From Agrypnia vestita (Eukaryota; Arthropoda; Insecta; Trichoptera; Phryganeidae): 64,000 bases of DNA. Location: NCBI GenBank assembly GCA_016648135.1, contig JADDOH010004230.1, forward strand, positions 1 through 64,000. Direction: 5' to 3'. This document shows positions 62,544-64,000 of the stretch, piece after piece (the first letter of the stretch is position 1; the number at the start of each line of letters is the position of its first letter). Below the pieces are notes generated by a model. The model saw only the letters and a program-made list of their open reading frames with translations. It was not told where the DNA came from and ran no database searches. A program made the position numbers and the translations under genes.

Positions 62544-64000
62544 GCCCTTTCTGCCGGAGCCGAGGCACAGGGAGCGAGGCTCAGGGAACCCGAACAGGAG
62601 ACCTAACCGGAAGGCAGACCACGGCCGAAAACCCGCTGGTGACCGTAGCCGCAGAGGTAGAAGATGACGCGAGGCTGAACAACCAGTTCTGGGGAGGACG
62701 CTTGAGGAGGTTCCAAAGCACGTGGAAGGAGTTCGGGGCACCACCTATAGTGCTGAGAATCCTCAAGGGCGCGAGAATCCCCTTTGTGGCCAAACCTCCG
62801 TTAGTCTTCCCCACCAGGCAGCTGTTGAGCAGCTTCAGCACGAAGGAGTCTCGAGACATGTCGAGTCACATTCAGGCCCTGAAGATGTCAGGCGTGCTGG
62901 AAAGAGCAGATCATTCTCCGAGCTTCATCTCAAATCTGTTTCTAACTCCGAAGTCGGACAACTCCCTAAGGCCGATATTCAACCTGAAGGCGTTGAATGC
63001 CTTTGTGGAGGCGAAACCCTTCAAGCTGTTCAACCACTTTCGGGTCCCAGACTTCCTCCAGCCCAAAGATTGGTTGGTGAAAATCGACCTAACCCAGGCA
63101 TACTTTCACCTACCAATAGCGGAATCGCACCGAAAGTTCCTGAGACTGTACTACCAAGGGGAACTTCTCCAGATGACCTGCCTGCCCTTTGGCCTGTCAT
63201 CAGCCCCGAGAATGTTCGCAACGCTGTCAAACTGGCTAGCGGGACTCTTGCGGAAGAGAGGAATAAGGACCGTAGTCTACCTGGACGACTTCCTTCTGGC
63301 CAATCAGTCAAGGGACCTGCTAGCGACCCAGGCAGTAGAGACGGTCAATCTGTTCCAGCATCTGGGTTGGTGCATCAACCGCGACAAGTGTGTCCTTATA
63401 CCTACCCAAAAGCTGGAGTTTCTGGGCATAACTTGGGACACCGAAGCCAACCAGAAATCCCTCTCGGACCGCAAGTGCTCTGGCCTTCGCCAAGTACTGC
63501 GCCGCCCGATCGAGGCCGGCAGTTGCTCCCCCAAGCAGGTTCTAGGCCTCTTGGGGAGACTCAACTTCGCAAACTTCGCCACCCCTCGGGGTCGTTTGCA
63601 TTGCCGAAGACTGCAGAGATTCAGCCGCCAGCTGCAGAGGCACGAGCCATCCAGACAAGTGGAGCTTCCTGCCGCGGTTCGGCAAGACCTAGAGTGGTGG
63701 TTGGAGGCCGTAGGGGAGTCCTGCCCAATACACGAAGCCCCCTTCTCCCACTTCCTGACTACAGACGCAGCGGACGCAGGTTGGGGCGGCCAGGTGGACG
63801 ACAAGACGATATCAGGCCAGTGGACCCCAGAGCAGATGCGGTGGCATTCCAACCAGAAAGAAGCCTTCGCTGTTTACGCAGTGATCAGGGATCACGCTTA
63901 CCTGCTAAGAGGAACGAAGACCCTACTGCAGACAGACAACAAGACAGTAGTGGCTTACATCAACAAGGAGGGGGGGACAAGATCATTGGGCCTTCTGAAG
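62504..64000 (+). CDS. DIRS reverse transcriptase/RNase H, copy 2 (partial)
   Basis: The same frame as copy 1, open to the window end and matching it through the RNase H segment TDNKTVVAYINKEGG. RT motifs KIDLTQAYFH, LPFGLSSAPRMF and YLDD are present unchanged, as is the RNase H TTDAADAGWGG. One visible substitution changes WSPEQMRW to WTPEQMRW. Whether this copy retains a full recombinase cannot be seen here. Confidence 0.88.

Larger units (their letters stand above)
61785..64000 (+). mobile_element. DIRS retrotransposon, copy 2 (5'-truncated, runs off window)
   Basis: Homology to copy 1 starts abruptly at 61785 (matching 44893) and continues to the last base (matching 47033). By eye there are about eight substitutions in 2.14 kb and a single 75-nt indel, the tRNA insertion at 62410-62484. 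The left repeat and gag start are missing. Same orientation as copy 1 and as the OATP gene, 16.9 kb apart. Truncation at the 5' side is not expected of recombinase-mediated insertion, so a later deletion or rearrangement is likely. Confidence 0.95.

Overview
The window is AT-rich eukaryotic DNA with spliced exons and a very high density of transposable elements. The element types (mariner, P-like, pogo-like, hAT, DIRS, Penelope, several LINE tails, tRNA-derived SINEs, fold-back MITEs) and the single host gene point to an arthropod, most likely an insect. I cannot fix the order from sequence alone.

Host gene: the only host protein gene I can support lies on the + strand from 36549 to beyond 61125. 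Four exons (36549-36689, 56551-56697, 59420-59584, 61000-61125) join in one consistent reading phase. They encode the middle of an organic anion transporting polypeptide (OATP/SLCO family), including the family's GAWW signature. The intron after the first of these exons is about 19.9 kb and full of mobile elements. I found no upstream exon in 1-36548, and the 3' exons lie past the window.

Layout. 1-12,000: LINE tails, a 3.28-kb internally deleted P-like element (2634-5911), a hAT remnant, and a pogo-like element (7704-9507) nested inside a LINE tail. 12,500-20,700: fold-back MITEs of two recurring families, a 436-bp hAT MITE and SINEs. 21,700-31,400: LINE fragments, an IS630/Tc1-like MITE (26101-26506), an unassigned iteron-bearing transposon (27869-30536) and further MITEs. 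31,930-33,215: an apparently intact mariner next to a Penelope-like GIY-YIG fragment. 36,549-61,125: the OATP gene, whose introns hold a complete-ended DIRS retrotransposon (44217-48177), a LINE (49004-50091), SINEs, a 32-bp tandem repeat and more MITEs. 61,785-64,000: a second DIRS copy, more than 99% identical to the first by eye, entering the last visible intron and cut by the window end.

Most striking observation: the second DIRS copy differs from the first by one indel only. That indel is an exact 75-nt insertion consisting of a complete tRNA-Glu(UUC)-like sequence plus a 3' CCA, in sense orientation, without target-site duplication and in frame within the gag-like ORF. Because eukaryotic tRNA genes do not encode CCA, this looks like capture of a mature tRNA, perhaps by template switching during reverse transcription.
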